DNA of 64,000 bases from Streptococcus infantis ATCC 700779 (GCF_000187465.1 NZ_GL732439.1:1453111-1517110); one strand, 5' to 3'; numbered from the stretch's first letter, positions 1 to 8,524 are shown. Made by a program: numbers and translations. The notes: generated by a model not told the origin, from the sequence alone.

Positions 1-68
1 GAAGTTAAGCCCTAGAACGCCGGAAGTAGTTGGGGGTTGCCCCCTGTGAGATATGGAAGTCGCTTAGC
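1..68 (+). rRNA. rrf: 5S ribosomal RNA, 3' portion (truncated by window start)
   Basis: The first ~68 bases match the 3' half of Gram-positive 5S rRNA: the GAAGTTAAG segment, the GTAGTTGGGGG...CCCC stem, and the closing GAAGTCGCTTAGC. A tRNA-Asn follows 5 bases later, as at the end of streptococcal rRNA operons. The 5' half lies outside the window, and the exact 3' end is an estimate. Confidence 0.9.
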
Positions 69-73
69 TTTTA

Positions 74-147
74 TCCGCCATAGCTCAGTTGGTAGTAGCG
101 CATGACTGTTAATCATGATGTCGTAGGTTCGAGTCCTACTGGCGGAG
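74..147 (+). tRNA. tRNA-Asn (GTT anticodon)
   Basis: This is a 74-nt cloverleaf. The acceptor stem TCCGCCA (74-80) pairs with TGGCGGA (140-146), and the discriminator base is G147. The D-loop region is AGCTCAGTTGGTAG, the anticodon loop CTGTTAA carries GTT, and the T-arm is GTAGGTTCGAGTCCTAC. No CCA is encoded. It directly follows 5S rRNA, as is common in streptococcal rRNA operons. Confidence 0.97.
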
Positions 148-153
148 TAGTTA

Positions 154-178
154 AACGTTCTAAGGAACGTTTTTTTTA
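154..178 (+). terminator. Rho-independent terminator of the rRNA-tRNA unit
   Basis: A 7-bp stem AACGTTC/GAACGTT with a TAAG loop is followed by eight T residues. It ends the rrn-tRNA transcript and insulates comW. Confidence 0.85.
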
Positions 179-201
179 TTTTCTTGGGTTTATTTACCAG
201 A

Positions 202-231
202 ATATTTCAGAGTATTTTTTCATCTATTTTT
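202..231 (+). promoter_or_regulatory. Weak candidate ComE-binding region upstream of comW
   Basis: ATATTTCAG at 202-210 matches eight of nine positions of the pneumococcal ComE half-site ACAnTTCAG. A degenerate second half would lie 12 bases downstream. In pneumococcus comW is an early gene activated by ComE, which motivates the call. The second half is poor and no clear -10 hexamer was found, so this is tentative. Confidence 0.25.
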
Positions 232-304
232 ACTTCTTTTCTTTGTTTTAAGTTTGTTCAGCTTAAAATTTTTACTTTATAGAAATATTTATCTATTTAT
301 TTAG

Positions 305-346
305 CCTTTCTGGTAAACTTGTTTTATCAATAAGAAAGGTTTTTTA
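305..346 (+). promoter_or_regulatory. Hairpin that sequesters the comW ribosome-binding site
   Basis: CCTTTCT (305-311) is the exact complement of AGAAAGG (333-339), which is the only Shine-Dalgarno-like sequence before the comW ATG at 348. The right arm is followed by six T residues, so the structure resembles a terminator and also an SD-blocking stem. The function is inferred. Confidence 0.35.
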
Positions 347-347
347 T

Positions 348-584
348 ATGCTTCAAAAATATTATGATCGATCTTTGGTTTTTCTAAAGCAAATCGAAAA
401 TGAATATTCAATTTTATTTCAAAGTACTGATGAATGGGAATTACTTCATCTTAAATTTTTACTTTATTATTTAATTCGTTTTAAGATTAAGAATGAGAAG
501 GATTTTCTTCTCTGTCATTTTAGAGCAGCATACCGGATCTATCTTAATTATCTATTAGGGCAAAATTTAAATTATTCATTTTAA
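348..584 (+). CDS. comW: Competence regulator ComW
   Basis: This small acidic/aromatic 78-residue protein has the exact length of pneumococcal ComW and shares its pattern, for example a central W-E-L-L-H-L-K-F-L-L-Y-Y-L segment and C-terminal R-A-A-Y-R-I-Y-L. ComW is known to stabilise the alternative sigma factor SigX (ComX) and help it engage RNA polymerase during competence. The position between an rRNA operon and purA matches pneumococcus. Sequence divergence from the pneumococcal protein appears large, as expected for this fast-evolving gene. The start at 348 follows AGAAAGG. The gene is monocistronic and probably ComE-controlled. Identity rests on length, synteny and pattern rather than a catalytic motif. 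Confidence 0.85.
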   Translation: MLQKYYDRSLVFLKQIENEYSILFQSTDEWELLHLKFLLYYLIRFKIKNEKDFLLCHFRAAYRIYLNYLLGQNLNYSF

Positions 585-601
585 TAAAATTTCATTTCAT
601 T

Positions 602-614
602 TATTACGAACAAT
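602..614 (+). promoter_or_regulatory. Possible PurR box upstream of purA
   Basis: TATTACGAACAAT contains the ACGAAC core also seen before purC, purF and purD in this window. It lies ~100 bp upstream of the purA -35 element, farther than usual, so the role is uncertain. Confidence 0.3.
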
Positions 615-712
615 ATGAAGTAATCTATAAAAAATATTTAGATTATGCTAATTTTTTGTATTTTTTTAAATCAAAAATAAAAGAATTCCCTAATCTTTTC
701 TAGTGTTAATTC

Positions 713-741
713 TTGATAAAATAGGCTTTTTTTCTTATAAT
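713..741 (+). promoter_or_regulatory. purA promoter
   Basis: The -35 TTGATA (713-718) and -10 TATAAT (736-741) are separated by 17 bp. Transcription would begin near 748, leaving a ~77-nt leader before the purA ATG at 825. Confidence 0.75.
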
Positions 742-759
742 AAATTGTAAGATATTATT

Positions 760-2111
<1,352 letters not shown>

Positions 2112-2118
2112 GAGATTT

Positions 2119-2151
2119 TTTAAGATTTGTTTAAGACAGGTTGGATATACT
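2119..2151 (+). promoter_or_regulatory. CiaR-dependent promoter
   Basis: Two perfect direct repeats TTTAAG at 2119-2124 and 2130-2135 are separated by five bases, the published CiaR recognition pattern. A -10 element TATACT (2146-2151) begins 10 bases after the second repeat, the spacing seen at CiaR-activated promoters. Only a small RNA, not a protein, lies directly downstream. Confidence 0.88.
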
Positions 2152-2157
2152 ATAGAC

Positions 2158-2257
2158 AGTTACAAGAAGACCTCCTAACTTGTTGTAACAAATTTCCTAA
2201 ACTTTTCTTTTTCATAATAATCTCCCTGTAAAGTCACCGCATTCGGTGGCTTTTTTT
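2158..2257 (+). ncRNA. CiaR-controlled small RNA (csRNA/Ccn family)
   Basis: The ~100-nt interval between a CiaR promoter and a strong terminator encodes no protein. It carries CCTCCT (2171-2176), complementary to Shine-Dalgarno sequences, which is the hallmark of pneumococcal csRNAs. These RNAs pair with mRNAs such as comC and limit competence. The terminator stem GTCACCG/CGGTGGC at 2233-2250 is followed by a T-tract. Ends are predicted from promoter and terminator. Assignment to an individual csRNA number was not possible. Confidence 0.82.
2233..2257 (+). terminator. Terminator of the CiaR small RNA
   Basis: A 7-bp stem GTCACCG/CGGTGGC (one G-T pair) with a CATT loop is followed by seven T residues. 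It could also terminate purA read-through. Confidence 0.9.
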
Positions 2258-2270
2258 GTGTTGAGAAACA

Positions 2271-2279
2271 TGGTATAAT
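2271..2279 (+). promoter_or_regulatory. Extended -10 promoter of tadA
   Basis: TGGTATAAT is an extended -10 element ending at 2279, 31 bp before the chosen tadA start. It overlaps an in-frame upstream ATG at 2278, which argues against that start. Confidence 0.65.
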
Positions 2280-2310
2280 GATAGAATTGATAGCTAGGAA
2301 GAGAGAAGAG

Positions 2311-2778
2311 ATGAATTACACGCTTGAAGAAAAAGAAGCTTTTATGAGAGAGGCCTTAAAAGAGGCAGAGATTGCTTTAGAGCATGATGAAATCCCGATT
2401 GGTTGTGTAATTGTCAAGGACGGAAAAGTCATTGGGAGAGGACACAATGCGCGAGAGGAGTTGCAACGGGCAGTCATGCATGCGGAAATTATGGCCATAG
2501 AGAATGCTAATTTGAGCGAAGAGAGTTGGCGTTTGCTCGATTGTACCCTTTTTGTGACCATTGAGCCTTGTGTTATGTGTAGTGGGGCAATTGGTCTCGC
2601 ACGGATTCCAAACGTGATCTACGGGGCTAAAAACCAGAAATTTGGCGCCGCTGGGAGCTTGTACGATATTTTAACAGATGAGAGGCTCAATCACCGTGTG
2701 GACGTTGAAACAGGTGTTTTAGAGAATGAGTGCGCAGAGATTATGCAAGACTTTTTCCGAAATCGACGTAAAAAATAA
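2311..2778 (+). CDS. tadA: tRNA-specific adenosine deaminase
   Basis: TadA deaminates A34 to inosine in the anticodon of tRNA-Arg(ACG). The 155-residue protein has the zinc-binding cytidine/deoxycytidylate deaminase motifs: H57-A-E59 with the catalytic Glu, and P86-C87-V-M-C90. The start at 2311 follows AGGAAGAGAGAAGAG. An upstream in-frame ATG at 2278 lies inside the -10 promoter element and was rejected. The gene follows the CiaR small RNA and precedes the SRP RNA, as in pneumococcus. Confidence 0.95.
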   Translation: MNYTLEEKEAFMREALKEAEIALEHDEIPIGCVIVKDGKVIGRGHNAREELQRAVMHAEIMAIENANLSEESWRLLDCTLFVTIEPCVMCSGAIGLARIPNVIYGAKNQKFGAAGSLYDILTDERLNHRVDVETGVLENECAEIMQDFFRNRRKK

Positions 2779-2804
2779 TTTCTCTTTAAAAATAAAGGGG
2801 AATG

Positions 2805-2813
2805 TGGTATAAT
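2805..2813 (+). promoter_or_regulatory. Extended -10 promoter of the SRP RNA gene
   Basis: TGGTATAAT (2805-2813) lies 7 bp before the predicted SRP RNA 5' end. Confidence 0.7.
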
Positions 2814-2819
2814 AACTAG

Positions 2820-2896
2820 TGGAGCAACAGTTCTGCGTGAAGCGGGTCAGGGGAGGAATCCAGCAGCCCTAAGCGAGTGTGAATTGTGTGCTCTTT
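2820..2896 (+). ncRNA. ffs: Signal recognition particle RNA (small bacterial 4.5S type)
   Basis: The segment contains the invariant SRP hairpin: GGTCAGG, the GGAA tetraloop region GGGGAGGAATCC, and AGCAGCCCTAAGCGA. GAGCA at 2822-2826 pairs with TGCTC at 2889-2893, closing a long helix. A T-run follows at 2894-2899. It works with Ffh to target membrane proteins. The ~77-nt length is the small streptococcal form lacking the Alu domain. End positions are approximate. Confidence 0.95.
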
Positions 2897-2908
2897 TTTC
2901 GTGCTTTT

Positions 2909-2916
2909 TTCGAATA
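2909..2916 (+). promoter_or_regulatory. SigX (ComX) com-box of the dut-radA operon
   Basis: TTCGAATA matches the late-competence promoter consensus TNCGAATA exactly. It sits 46 bp before dut. In pneumococcus the dut-radA cluster belongs to the late competence genes, so SigX-driven induction is expected. Confidence 0.8.
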
Positions 2917-2962
2917 AATAAGATAAAATAGCCTAGAATAAAAGATTAAAAAGAGGAATAAT

Positions 2963-3406
2963 ATGAAAATTCGTGGTTTTGAATTAGTTTCTAGTTTTAC
3001 AGATGAAAATCTGTTGCCTAAACGTGAGACAGCGCATGCAGCTGGCTACGACTTAAAGGTTGCGGTGCGTACGGTTCTCGCTCCAGGAGAGATTGTTCTC
3101 GTCCCAACAGGTGTTAAGGCTTATATGCAGCCGACTGAAGTGCTCTATCTTTATGACCGTTCATCAAATCCTCGTAAAAAAGGTTTGGTCTTGATTAACT
3201 CTGTGGGTGTCATTGACGGAGACTATTATGGCAATCCAGGGAATGAGGGACATATCTTTGCACAGATGAAGAATATCACAGATCAAGAAGTTGTTCTTGA
3301 AGTTGGAGAACGTGTAGTTCAGGCTGTCTTTGCACCATTTTTAATCGCAGATGGAGATGAGGCAGACGGAGTTCGTACTGGTGGGTTTGGATCGACAGGG
3401 CACTAA
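2963..3406 (+). CDS. dut: Deoxyuridine 5'-triphosphate nucleotidohydrolase (dUTPase)
   Basis: The enzyme hydrolyses dUTP to dUMP and pyrophosphate, keeping uracil out of DNA and feeding dTMP synthesis. The 147-residue length is normal for a trimeric dUTPase. Visible motifs are H-A-A-G-Y-D-L near residue 25, R-S-S-N-P near 69, G-V-I-D-G-D-Y-Y-G-N near 81-90, and a C-terminal GGFGST P-loop-like motif that closes over the substrate. The RBS is AGAGGAA before ATG 2963. It is the first gene after a com-box, so it is probably induced during competence with radA. The histidine-phosphatase gene follows one base after its stop codon. Confidence 0.96.
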   Translation: MKIRGFELVSSFTDENLLPKRETAHAAGYDLKVAVRTVLAPGEIVLVPTGVKAYMQPTEVLYLYDRSSNPRKKGLVLINSVGVIDGDYYGNPGNEGHIFAQMKNITDQEVVLEVGERVVQAVFAPFLIADGDEADGVRTGGFGSTGH

Positions 3407-3407
3407 G

Positions 3408-3947
3408 ATGAAGATTGTCTTTGTACGTCATGGAGAGCCAGATTATAGTATGCTTGATAAACTTGAAAATCCGCAACTCTATAGTGGTTTTGGTCGTGAT
3501 TTAGCACCATTGACAGGAAAAGGTCGCAGTCTGGCAAAAGAAGTTGCTAAAACTGCATGTTTTGGAAAGGCAGAGATTATTATTTCATCGTCTGTGACGA
3601 GGGCTTTAGAAACAGCACATTATATAGCAGTTGAAACAGGATTGGACTTATTTGTAGAGCCGTTTTTTCATGAGTGGCGTCCAGACTTAGATGGCACTAA
3701 CTCTGATTTAACTAGTGTATTGGTAGCTCATGAATATTATCTAAAACATCCAGGAGTTGTATCTGAAGATTCTCCTTATCGCTATGAAACTGATCTAGAG
3801 ATGCGTCATCGTTTTTTAAGAGCTTTGGAAAAATATAAAGATTATAAAACTATTATCATTGTAACTCACGGAATGCTCATGCGCCAATTTGTACCAGACG
3901 ATAAGATTGATTTTTGCCAAGTGATTGAGTGTGAGATAGAGATATAG
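3408..3947 (+). CDS. Histidine phosphatase superfamily protein
   Basis: The 179-residue protein starts MKIVFVRHGEPDY. The R-H-G motif at residues 7-9 contains the phospho-accepting His of the phosphoglycerate-mutase-like superfamily. A second His motif, V-T-H-G-M near residue 150, and the acidic E-W-R-P-D-L region complete the active site. Substrate is unknown. The ATG at 3408, one base after the dut stop, was chosen over an upstream in-frame start at 3351 because it begins the conserved domain. It is the second gene of the dut-radA operon, and pneumococcus has the same gene here. Confidence 0.85.
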   Translation: MKIVFVRHGEPDYSMLDKLENPQLYSGFGRDLAPLTGKGRSLAKEVAKTACFGKAEIIISSSVTRALETAHYIAVETGLDLFVEPFFHEWRPDLDGTNSDLTSVLVAHEYYLKHPGVVSEDSPYRYETDLEMRHRFLRALEKYKDYKTIIIVTHGMLMRQFVPDDKIDFCQVIECEIEI

Positions 3948-3963
3948 AAAGAAGCACAATGGA

Positions 3964-4455
3964 ATGAGTTATAAGGATTTTCAAGCTTTAACCGCAGAGA
4001 ATTGTCGAGGGTATAAGAAGGTGTATGAGATCAGTATTGGAGGATTTCTTTACCTAGCATTTCTCCCTGATGCCTATCATAAAATTCTGTGTATTTCTTC
4101 AGACTACATGTCAATTATTGACAGCGAAAATGGGAAAGTAACACCGATAGGCGGAGATTACGATGAGATAGAGTTAGTAGCCATGTGTGAGGGATATGAT
4201 TCACCTATCCCTATCGCTGGTCAATACGGTGGAAATCTCCCTCTGGATAATGGCAAAGACATCAGAGTGACAATGGATAAAGACCAATCTGAAGAGTATC
4301 CCATTTTAACTATTTATTGGGGGAAAGATGAGGAAGCTAAAAGTCAAATTTATAAAGGTTATTTACCCTATATTTTTGGATTCAGTCCTGATAGTCGGTA
4401 TTATGTCCATGCGGATGATGGTGGCCTTACTGTTCTGAAACAAGATAGTTGCTGA
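3964..4455 (+). CDS. Unknown 163-residue protein in the dut-radA operon
   Basis: I do not recognise this protein. It is soluble, acidic and without a signal peptide or membrane segment. It contains S-P-I-P-I-A-G-Q-Y-G-G and ends with a W-G-K-D...G-F-S-P-D-S-R-Y-Y-V-H-A-D-D-G-G pattern, suggestive of beta-rich WD/propeller-like or immunity/effector-associated folds, but this is only impression. The RBS is weak, and the start at 3964 lies 16 bases after the phosphatase stop. Pneumococcal genomes I remember have no gene here between the phosphatase and radA, so it appears to be an insertion in a late-competence operon. Transcription from the 2909 com-box would include it. Confidence 0.75.
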   Translation: MSYKDFQALTAENCRGYKKVYEISIGGFLYLAFLPDAYHKILCISSDYMSIIDSENGKVTPIGGDYDEIELVAMCEGYDSPIPIAGQYGGNLPLDNGKDIRVTMDKDQSEEYPILTIYWGKDEEAKSQIYKGYLPYIFGFSPDSRYYVHADDGGLTVLKQDSC

Positions 4456-4494
4456 CGTGAAAAGAATAAGAGATTTTATAATGAGAGGAATAGA

Positions 4495-5859
4495 ATTATA
4501 GCTAAGAAAAAAGCGACATTTGTGTGTCAAAATTGTGAATATAATTCACCAAAGTATTTAGGACGCTGTCCAAACTGTGGAGCTTGGTCTTCTTTTGTGG
4601 AGGAAGTTGAGGTTGCAGAGGTAAAGAATGCGCGTGTGTCCTTGACAGGTGAGAAAACCAAGCCTATGAAATTGGCTGAAGTAACTTCTATTAATGTCAA
4701 TCGAACCAAGACTGAGATGGAGGAATTTAACCGTGTACTCGGTGGGGGTGTGGTACCAGGAAGTCTCGTCCTTATCGGTGGAGATCCAGGGATTGGTAAA
4801 TCAACCCTTCTCTTACAAGTCTCAACCCAGTTGTCTCAAGTGGGGACTGTTCTCTACGTCAGTGGGGAGGAGTCTGCTCAACAGATCAAACTCCGTGCAG
4901 AGCGCTTGGGGGATATTGATAGTGAGTTTTATCTCTATGCTGAGACCAATATGCAGAGCGTGAGAGCTGAGGTGGAGCGAATCCAACCAGACTTTCTTAT
5001 CATCGATTCGATTCAGACCATTATGTCTCCTGAGATTTCAGGGGTGCAAGGATCGGTTTCTCAAGTACGCGAGGTGACAGCTGAACTCATGCAGCTGGCC
5101 AAGACCAATAACATCGCCATCTTTATCGTCGGCCATGTGACCAAGGAAGGAACCTTGGCGGGACCTCGAATGTTGGAACATATGGTGGATACGGTGCTTT
5201 ACTTTGAAGGGGAACGCCACCATACCTTCCGTATCTTGAGAGCAGTCAAAAATCGTTTTGGCTCGACCAACGAGATTGGAATCTTTGAGATGCAATCAGG
5301 TGGCTTGGTTGAAGTCCTTAATCCTAGTGAAGTGTTTCTGGAAGAACGCTTGGATGGAGCGACTGGTTCGTCCATCGTTGTGACTATGGAAGGAACACGT
5401 CCAATTCTTGCTGAAGTGCAGGCCTTGGTGACGCCGACCATGTTTGGAAATGCTAAGCGTACGACGACAGGGCTTGATTTCAATCGTGCTAGTCTGATTA
5501 TGGCTGTCTTGGAAAAACGGGCTGGTCTCTTGCTTCAAAATCAGGATGCCTATCTTAAATCAGCTGGTGGTGTCAAATTAGATGAACCTGCTATTGACCT
5601 GGCTGTTGCAGTTGCTATTGCTTCTAGCTACAAGGACAAACCAACCAATCCTCAGGAATGTTTTGTAGGAGAGTTGGGTTTGACGGGAGAGATTCGGCGC
5701 GTAAATCGTATCGAACAACGGATCAATGAAGCTGCTAAGCTTGGATTTACAAAAATCTATGTACCAAAAAACTCCCTAACAGGTATAAAGCCACCTAAGG
5801 AAATTCAGGTGATTGGGGTGACGACTATTCAGGAAGTCTTGAAAAAAGTATTCTCCTAA
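4495..5859 (+). CDS. radA: DNA repair and recombination ATPase RadA (Sms)
   Basis: RadA is a RecA-like hexameric helicase that extends recombination D-loops and is needed for pneumococcal transformation. Features in order are a C4 zinc finger (C-Q-N-C...C-P-N-C), Walker [11 protein letters not shown] near residue 95, Walker B L-I-I-D-S, the RadA-specific K-N-R-F-G motif, and a C-terminal Lon-like domain. The conserved N-terminus I-A-K-K-K-A-T-F precedes the zinc finger, yet no ATG, GTG or TTG lies in frame before it. I placed the start at ATT 4495, six bases after AGAGG (4484-4488). The first conventional start, GTG 4522, has no ribosome-binding site and would remove conserved residues, although the zinc finger would survive. 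Confidence 0.93.
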   Translation: MIAKKKATFVCQNCEYNSPKYLGRCPNCGAWSSFVEEVEVAEVKNARVSLTGEKTKPMKLAEVTSINVNRTKTEMEEFNRVLGGGVVPGSLVLIGGDPGIGKSTLLLQVSTQLSQVGTVLYVSGEESAQQIKLRAERLGDIDSEFYLYAETNMQSVRAEVERIQPDFLIIDSIQTIMSPEISGVQGSVSQVREVTAELMQLAKTNNIAIFIVGHVTKEGTLAGPRMLEHMVDTVLYFEGERHHTFRILRAVKNRFGSTNEIGIFEMQSGGLVEVLNPSEVFLEERLDGATGSSIVVTMEGTRPILAEVQALVTPTMFGNAKRTTTGLDFNRASLIMAVLEKRAGLLLQNQDAYLKSAGGVKLDEPAIDLAVAVAIASSYKDKPTNPQECFVGELGLTGEIRRVNRIEQRINEAAKLGFTKIYVPKNSLTGIKPPKEIQVIGVTTIQEVLKKVFS

Positions 5860-5930
5860 TCGTTATGGTCAGTTTTAGATGACTAATTATTTTATTGCTA
5901 ACATTTATTAAAAATAAGGAGGAATTTCTG

Positions 5931-6626
5931 ATGAAATTTTCTATGGATAGTCACATGCAGTTTCCTTTGGTAGAGTTGTCGCTCAATCAGGGGGAAACGG
6001 TCTTTATTCAGCGTGGTAGCATGGTCTACCATACACCTAATGTAAGTCTCAATACCCAGCTCAATGCAAGCGGTTCTGGTTTGGGACGTTTTGTCAAAGC
6101 TGTAGGGCGTTCAATGGTTTCTGGTGAAAGTACCTTTATCACTCAAGCTGTTGCAGAGTCTGATAACGGCAACCTTGCTTTAGCACCAGACACTCCTGGT
6201 CAAGTGATTGCTCTTGAGCTAGGCGAAAACCAGTACCGATTGAATGATGGGGCCTTTTTAGCTCTTGATGGTACAGCTTTCTATACAATGGAGCGCCAGT
6301 CTATTGGGAAAGCTCTGTTCGGAGGGCAAGGCGGTCTCTTTGTGATGACAACCCAAGGTCAGGGAACTCTTTTGGCCAATGCTTTTGGATCTATTAAGAA
6401 AATTGAGCTACAAAACCAAGAAATAACGATTGACAATGCCCATGTGGTGGCTTGGAGTCAATCTCTGGACTATGATATCCACTTAGAAAATGGTTTCTGG
6501 CAGTCTATAGGTACGGGTGAAGGAGTGGTGAATACCTTCCGAGGTACCGGTGAGGTCTATGTACAGAGTCTCAATCTTCAGAGCTTTGCAGGCTCTCTTA
6601 ACAAGTATATCCAAAAAGGCTCATAA
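5931..6626 (+). CDS. AIM24 / TIGR00266 family protein
   Basis: The 231-residue protein belongs to the beta-helical AIM24-like family. The pattern is repeated Gly/Ala-rich turns, G-E-T-V-F-I-Q-R-G-S-M-V-Y near residue 25, and G-G-Q-G-G-L-F-V-M near 139. Bacterial members are cytosolic and their role is poorly defined. A strong AAGGAGG at 5917-5923 fixes the start at 5931 rather than the upstream in-frame ATG at 5895. It stands between radA and carbonic anhydrase and ends at a strong terminator. Confidence 0.8.
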   Translation: MKFSMDSHMQFPLVELSLNQGETVFIQRGSMVYHTPNVSLNTQLNASGSGLGRFVKAVGRSMVSGESTFITQAVAESDNGNLALAPDTPGQVIALELGENQYRLNDGAFLALDGTAFYTMERQSIGKALFGGQGGLFVMTTQGQGTLLANAFGSIKKIELQNQEITIDNAHVVAWSQSLDYDIHLENGFWQSIGTGEGVVNTFRGTGEVYVQSLNLQSFAGSLNKYIQKGS

Positions 6627-6633
6627 TATTAAA

Positions 6634-6688
6634 AAACTAGGACAGAAACCCAAGCTAGTTGCTGGATGTCTCTGTCCCAGTTTTTTTA
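6634..6688 (+). terminator. Rho-independent terminator
   Basis: ACTAGGACAGA and TCTGTCCCAGT form an imperfect long stem followed by seven T residues, ending the AIM24 transcript. Confidence 0.8.
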
Positions 6689-6787
6689 TATGAAAGTTGA
6701 CAGCTGACAAGACAAAGAAAAGATGGTAAGATAGGAGATAAATAATTTGGTGTTCAAATTATCTGGCAGACTAGAAAGTGAGTTGTC

Positions 6788-7282
6788 ATGTCCTATTTTG
6801 AAAATTTTTTAAAAGCCAATCAAGCTTATGTAGAACTACATGGAGATTTGCATTTATCCATTAAACCCAAGACCAAGGTTGCAATCGTAACTTGTATGGA
6901 TTCGCGTCTACACGTTGCGCCAGCTCTGGGGTTAGCTCTGGGAGATGCCCATATTTTACGGAATGCGGGTGGTCGAGTGACTGAGGATATGATTCGTTCA
7001 CTTGTAATTTCCCAACAACAAATGGGGACAAGAGAAATTGTGGTTCTTCATCATACAGACTGCGGGGCTCAAACCTTCAATAACGAGGATTTTCAAGAGC
7101 ACCTAAAATGTGAATTGGGAGTTGATGTATCTGGGCAGGATTTTTTACCGTTTCAAGACATCGATGAGAGTGTTCGAGAGGATATGAAGTTGTTGCGAGA
7201 ATGTCCCTTAATTCCAGATGATGTCATTATTTCAGGAGCTGTTTATGATGTAGATACAGGTAGTATGAGGGAGATATACTAA
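6788..7282 (+). CDS. Beta-class carbonic anhydrase
   Basis: The enzyme interconverts CO2 and bicarbonate, which supports carboxylation steps such as purine and pyrimidine synthesis. The 164-residue protein has the beta-CA zinc motifs: C-M-D-S-R near residue 37 (Cys ligand plus the Asp-Arg dyad) and H-H-T-D-C near residues 88-92 (His and Cys ligands). The length fits small bacterial type-II-like beta-CAs. The spacing between the previous terminator and ATG 6788 suggests its own promoter. The same gene follows radA in pneumococcus. Confidence 0.92.
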   Translation: MSYFENFLKANQAYVELHGDLHLSIKPKTKVAIVTCMDSRLHVAPALGLALGDAHILRNAGGRVTEDMIRSLVISQQQMGTREIVVLHHTDCGAQTFNNEDFQEHLKCELGVDVSGQDFLPFQDIDESVREDMKLLRECPLIPDDVIISGAVYDVDTGSMREIY

Positions 7283-7370
7283 CTTTCTAATTAAAAGCTT
7301 CTGGAGTAGCATGAAGTAGGATGAGAAGGTTGACAAGTTTTACCTTTGATATCACTAATATAAAATAGCA

Positions 7371-7410
7371 TAAGATAAGAGTATAAAAGTCTACTCTTGT
7401 CTTATTTTTT
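7371..7410 (+). terminator. Rho-independent terminator before prs
   Basis: TAAGATAAGAGTA pairs with TACTCTTGTCTTA (one bulge/GU), followed by six T residues. Confidence 0.85.
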
Positions 7411-7411
7411 A

Positions 7412-7440
7412 TTGAAAAATCGAGAAAAAAGCGCTACAAT
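7412..7440 (+). promoter_or_regulatory. prs promoter
   Basis: TTGAAA (7412-7417) and TACAAT (7435-7440) are separated by 17 bp, upstream of a ~50-nt leader. Confidence 0.8.
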
Positions 7441-7497
7441 GGTAGATGGAAAAATGTTGTGAAAAACACAAGTGATACATAAATACCGGAGGAAATC

Positions 7498-8466
7498 ATG
7501 TCTTTTTCTGATTTAAAGCTGTTTGCCCTTTCTTCAAATAGAGAATTGGCAGAGCGTGTGGCGCAAGAGATTGGGATAGAGTTGGGAAAATCGACTGTTC
7601 GTCAATTTTCAGATGGAGAAATTCAAGTTAATATCGAAGAATCGATCCGTGGAAAACACGTCTTTATTCTACAATCAACTAGCTCACCAGTAAATGATAA
7701 TCTACTTGAGATTTTGATTATGGTAGACGCTTTGAAGCGCGCCAGTGCAGAATCTGTCAACGTTGTTATGCCTTACTATGGTTATGCACGTCAGGATAGA
7801 AAGGCAAGAGCGCGTGAGCCAATCACTTCAAAACTCGTTGCAAATATGCTTGAAGTAGCTGGAGTTGATCGTTTGTTGACGATTGATTTGCACGCTGCAC
7901 AGATTCAAGGGTTCTTTGATATTCCGGTGGATCACTTGATGGGTGCTCCATTGATTGCGGATTACTTTGAGCGTCGTGGCATGGTTGGTTCCGACTATGT
8001 CGTTGTCAGCCCAGACCACGGTGGGGTGACTCGTGCTCGTAAATTAGCAGAATTTTTGAAAACTCCAATTGCCATTATCGACAAGCGTCGTAGTGTAGAC
8101 AAGATGAATACTAGTGAAGTTATGAATATCATTGGTAAGGTAGAAGGTAAGACTTGTATCTTGATTGACGATATGATTGATACAGCTGGAACTATTTGTC
8201 ATGCTGCGGATGCTCTAGCAGAAGCAGGAGCTATTGAAGTTTACGCAAGTTGTACGCACCCAGTTCTTTCTGGTCCAGCAATGGAGAATATCCAGAAATC
8301 AGCCATTAAAAAATTGGTTGTTTTGGATACTATCTATCTTCCAGAAGAACGTTTGATTGATAAGATTGAACAAATTTCTATCGCTCATCTCCTAGGTGAT
8401 GCTATTGTACGTATCCATGAAAAACGTCCTCTTTCTCCATTATTTAGTATTGAGAAAAAAATCTAA
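7498..8466 (+). CDS. prs: Ribose-phosphate pyrophosphokinase
   Basis: Prs makes PRPP from ribose-5-phosphate and ATP, the entry substrate for the purine pathway encoded at 16874-32901 and for pyrimidines, histidine and NAD. The 322-residue length is normal. Visible motifs are F-S-D-G-E-I near residue 35, the [10 protein letters not shown] flexible/ATP loop near 92-101, [12 protein letters not shown] near 130, and the PRPP-binding [11 protein letters not shown] near 222. GGAGG precedes ATG 7498. The gene is monocistronic between a promoter and a terminator. Confidence 0.98.
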   Translation: MSFSDLKLFALSSNRELAERVAQEIGIELGKSTVRQFSDGEIQVNIEESIRGKHVFILQSTSSPVNDNLLEILIMVDALKRASAESVNVVMPYYGYARQDRKARAREPITSKLVANMLEVAGVDRLLTIDLHAAQIQGFFDIPVDHLMGAPLIADYFERRGMVGSDYVVVSPDHGGVTRARKLAEFLKTPIAIIDKRRSVDKMNTSEVMNIIGKVEGKTCILIDDMIDTAGTICHAADALAEAGAIEVYASCTHPVLSGPAMENIQKSAIKKLVVLDTIYLPEERLIDKIEQISIAHLLGDAIVRIHEKRPLSPLFSIEKKI

Positions 8467-8485
8467 ACTTTCACTTGAATAAACG

Positions 8486-8524
8486 AATTTCCTAGCAGAC
8501 TTTCCTCTTGCTAGGAAATTTTTT
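8486..8524 (+). terminator. prs terminator
   Basis: The 12-bp stem AATTTCCTAGCA/TGCTAGGAAATT is followed by a T-run. Confidence 0.9.

Noticed and set aside
605-612. TACGAACA as a SigX com-box upstream of purA
   Set aside because: It differs from TNCGAATA at one key position, and the ACGAAC core fits the PurR-type boxes elsewhere in the window better. A standard promoter lies at 713-741.
2278-2310. Upstream ATG as tadA start
   Set aside because: The ATG overlaps the extended -10 promoter element, so it cannot be in the main transcript; ATG 2311 has a ribosome-binding site and matches the family N-terminus.
4477-4501. TATAAT promoter and six-codon ATG frame just before radA
   Set aside because: The ATG overlaps the TATAAT and both fall in the middle of the dut-radA operon. 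If the hexamer were a real -10, the radA ribosome-binding site would be outside the transcript, so it is probably chance.
4522-4524. GTG 4522 as the radA start
   Set aside because: No Shine-Dalgarno precedes it, and conserved residues I-A-K-K-K-A-T-F are encoded in frame upstream. It is kept only as an alternative.
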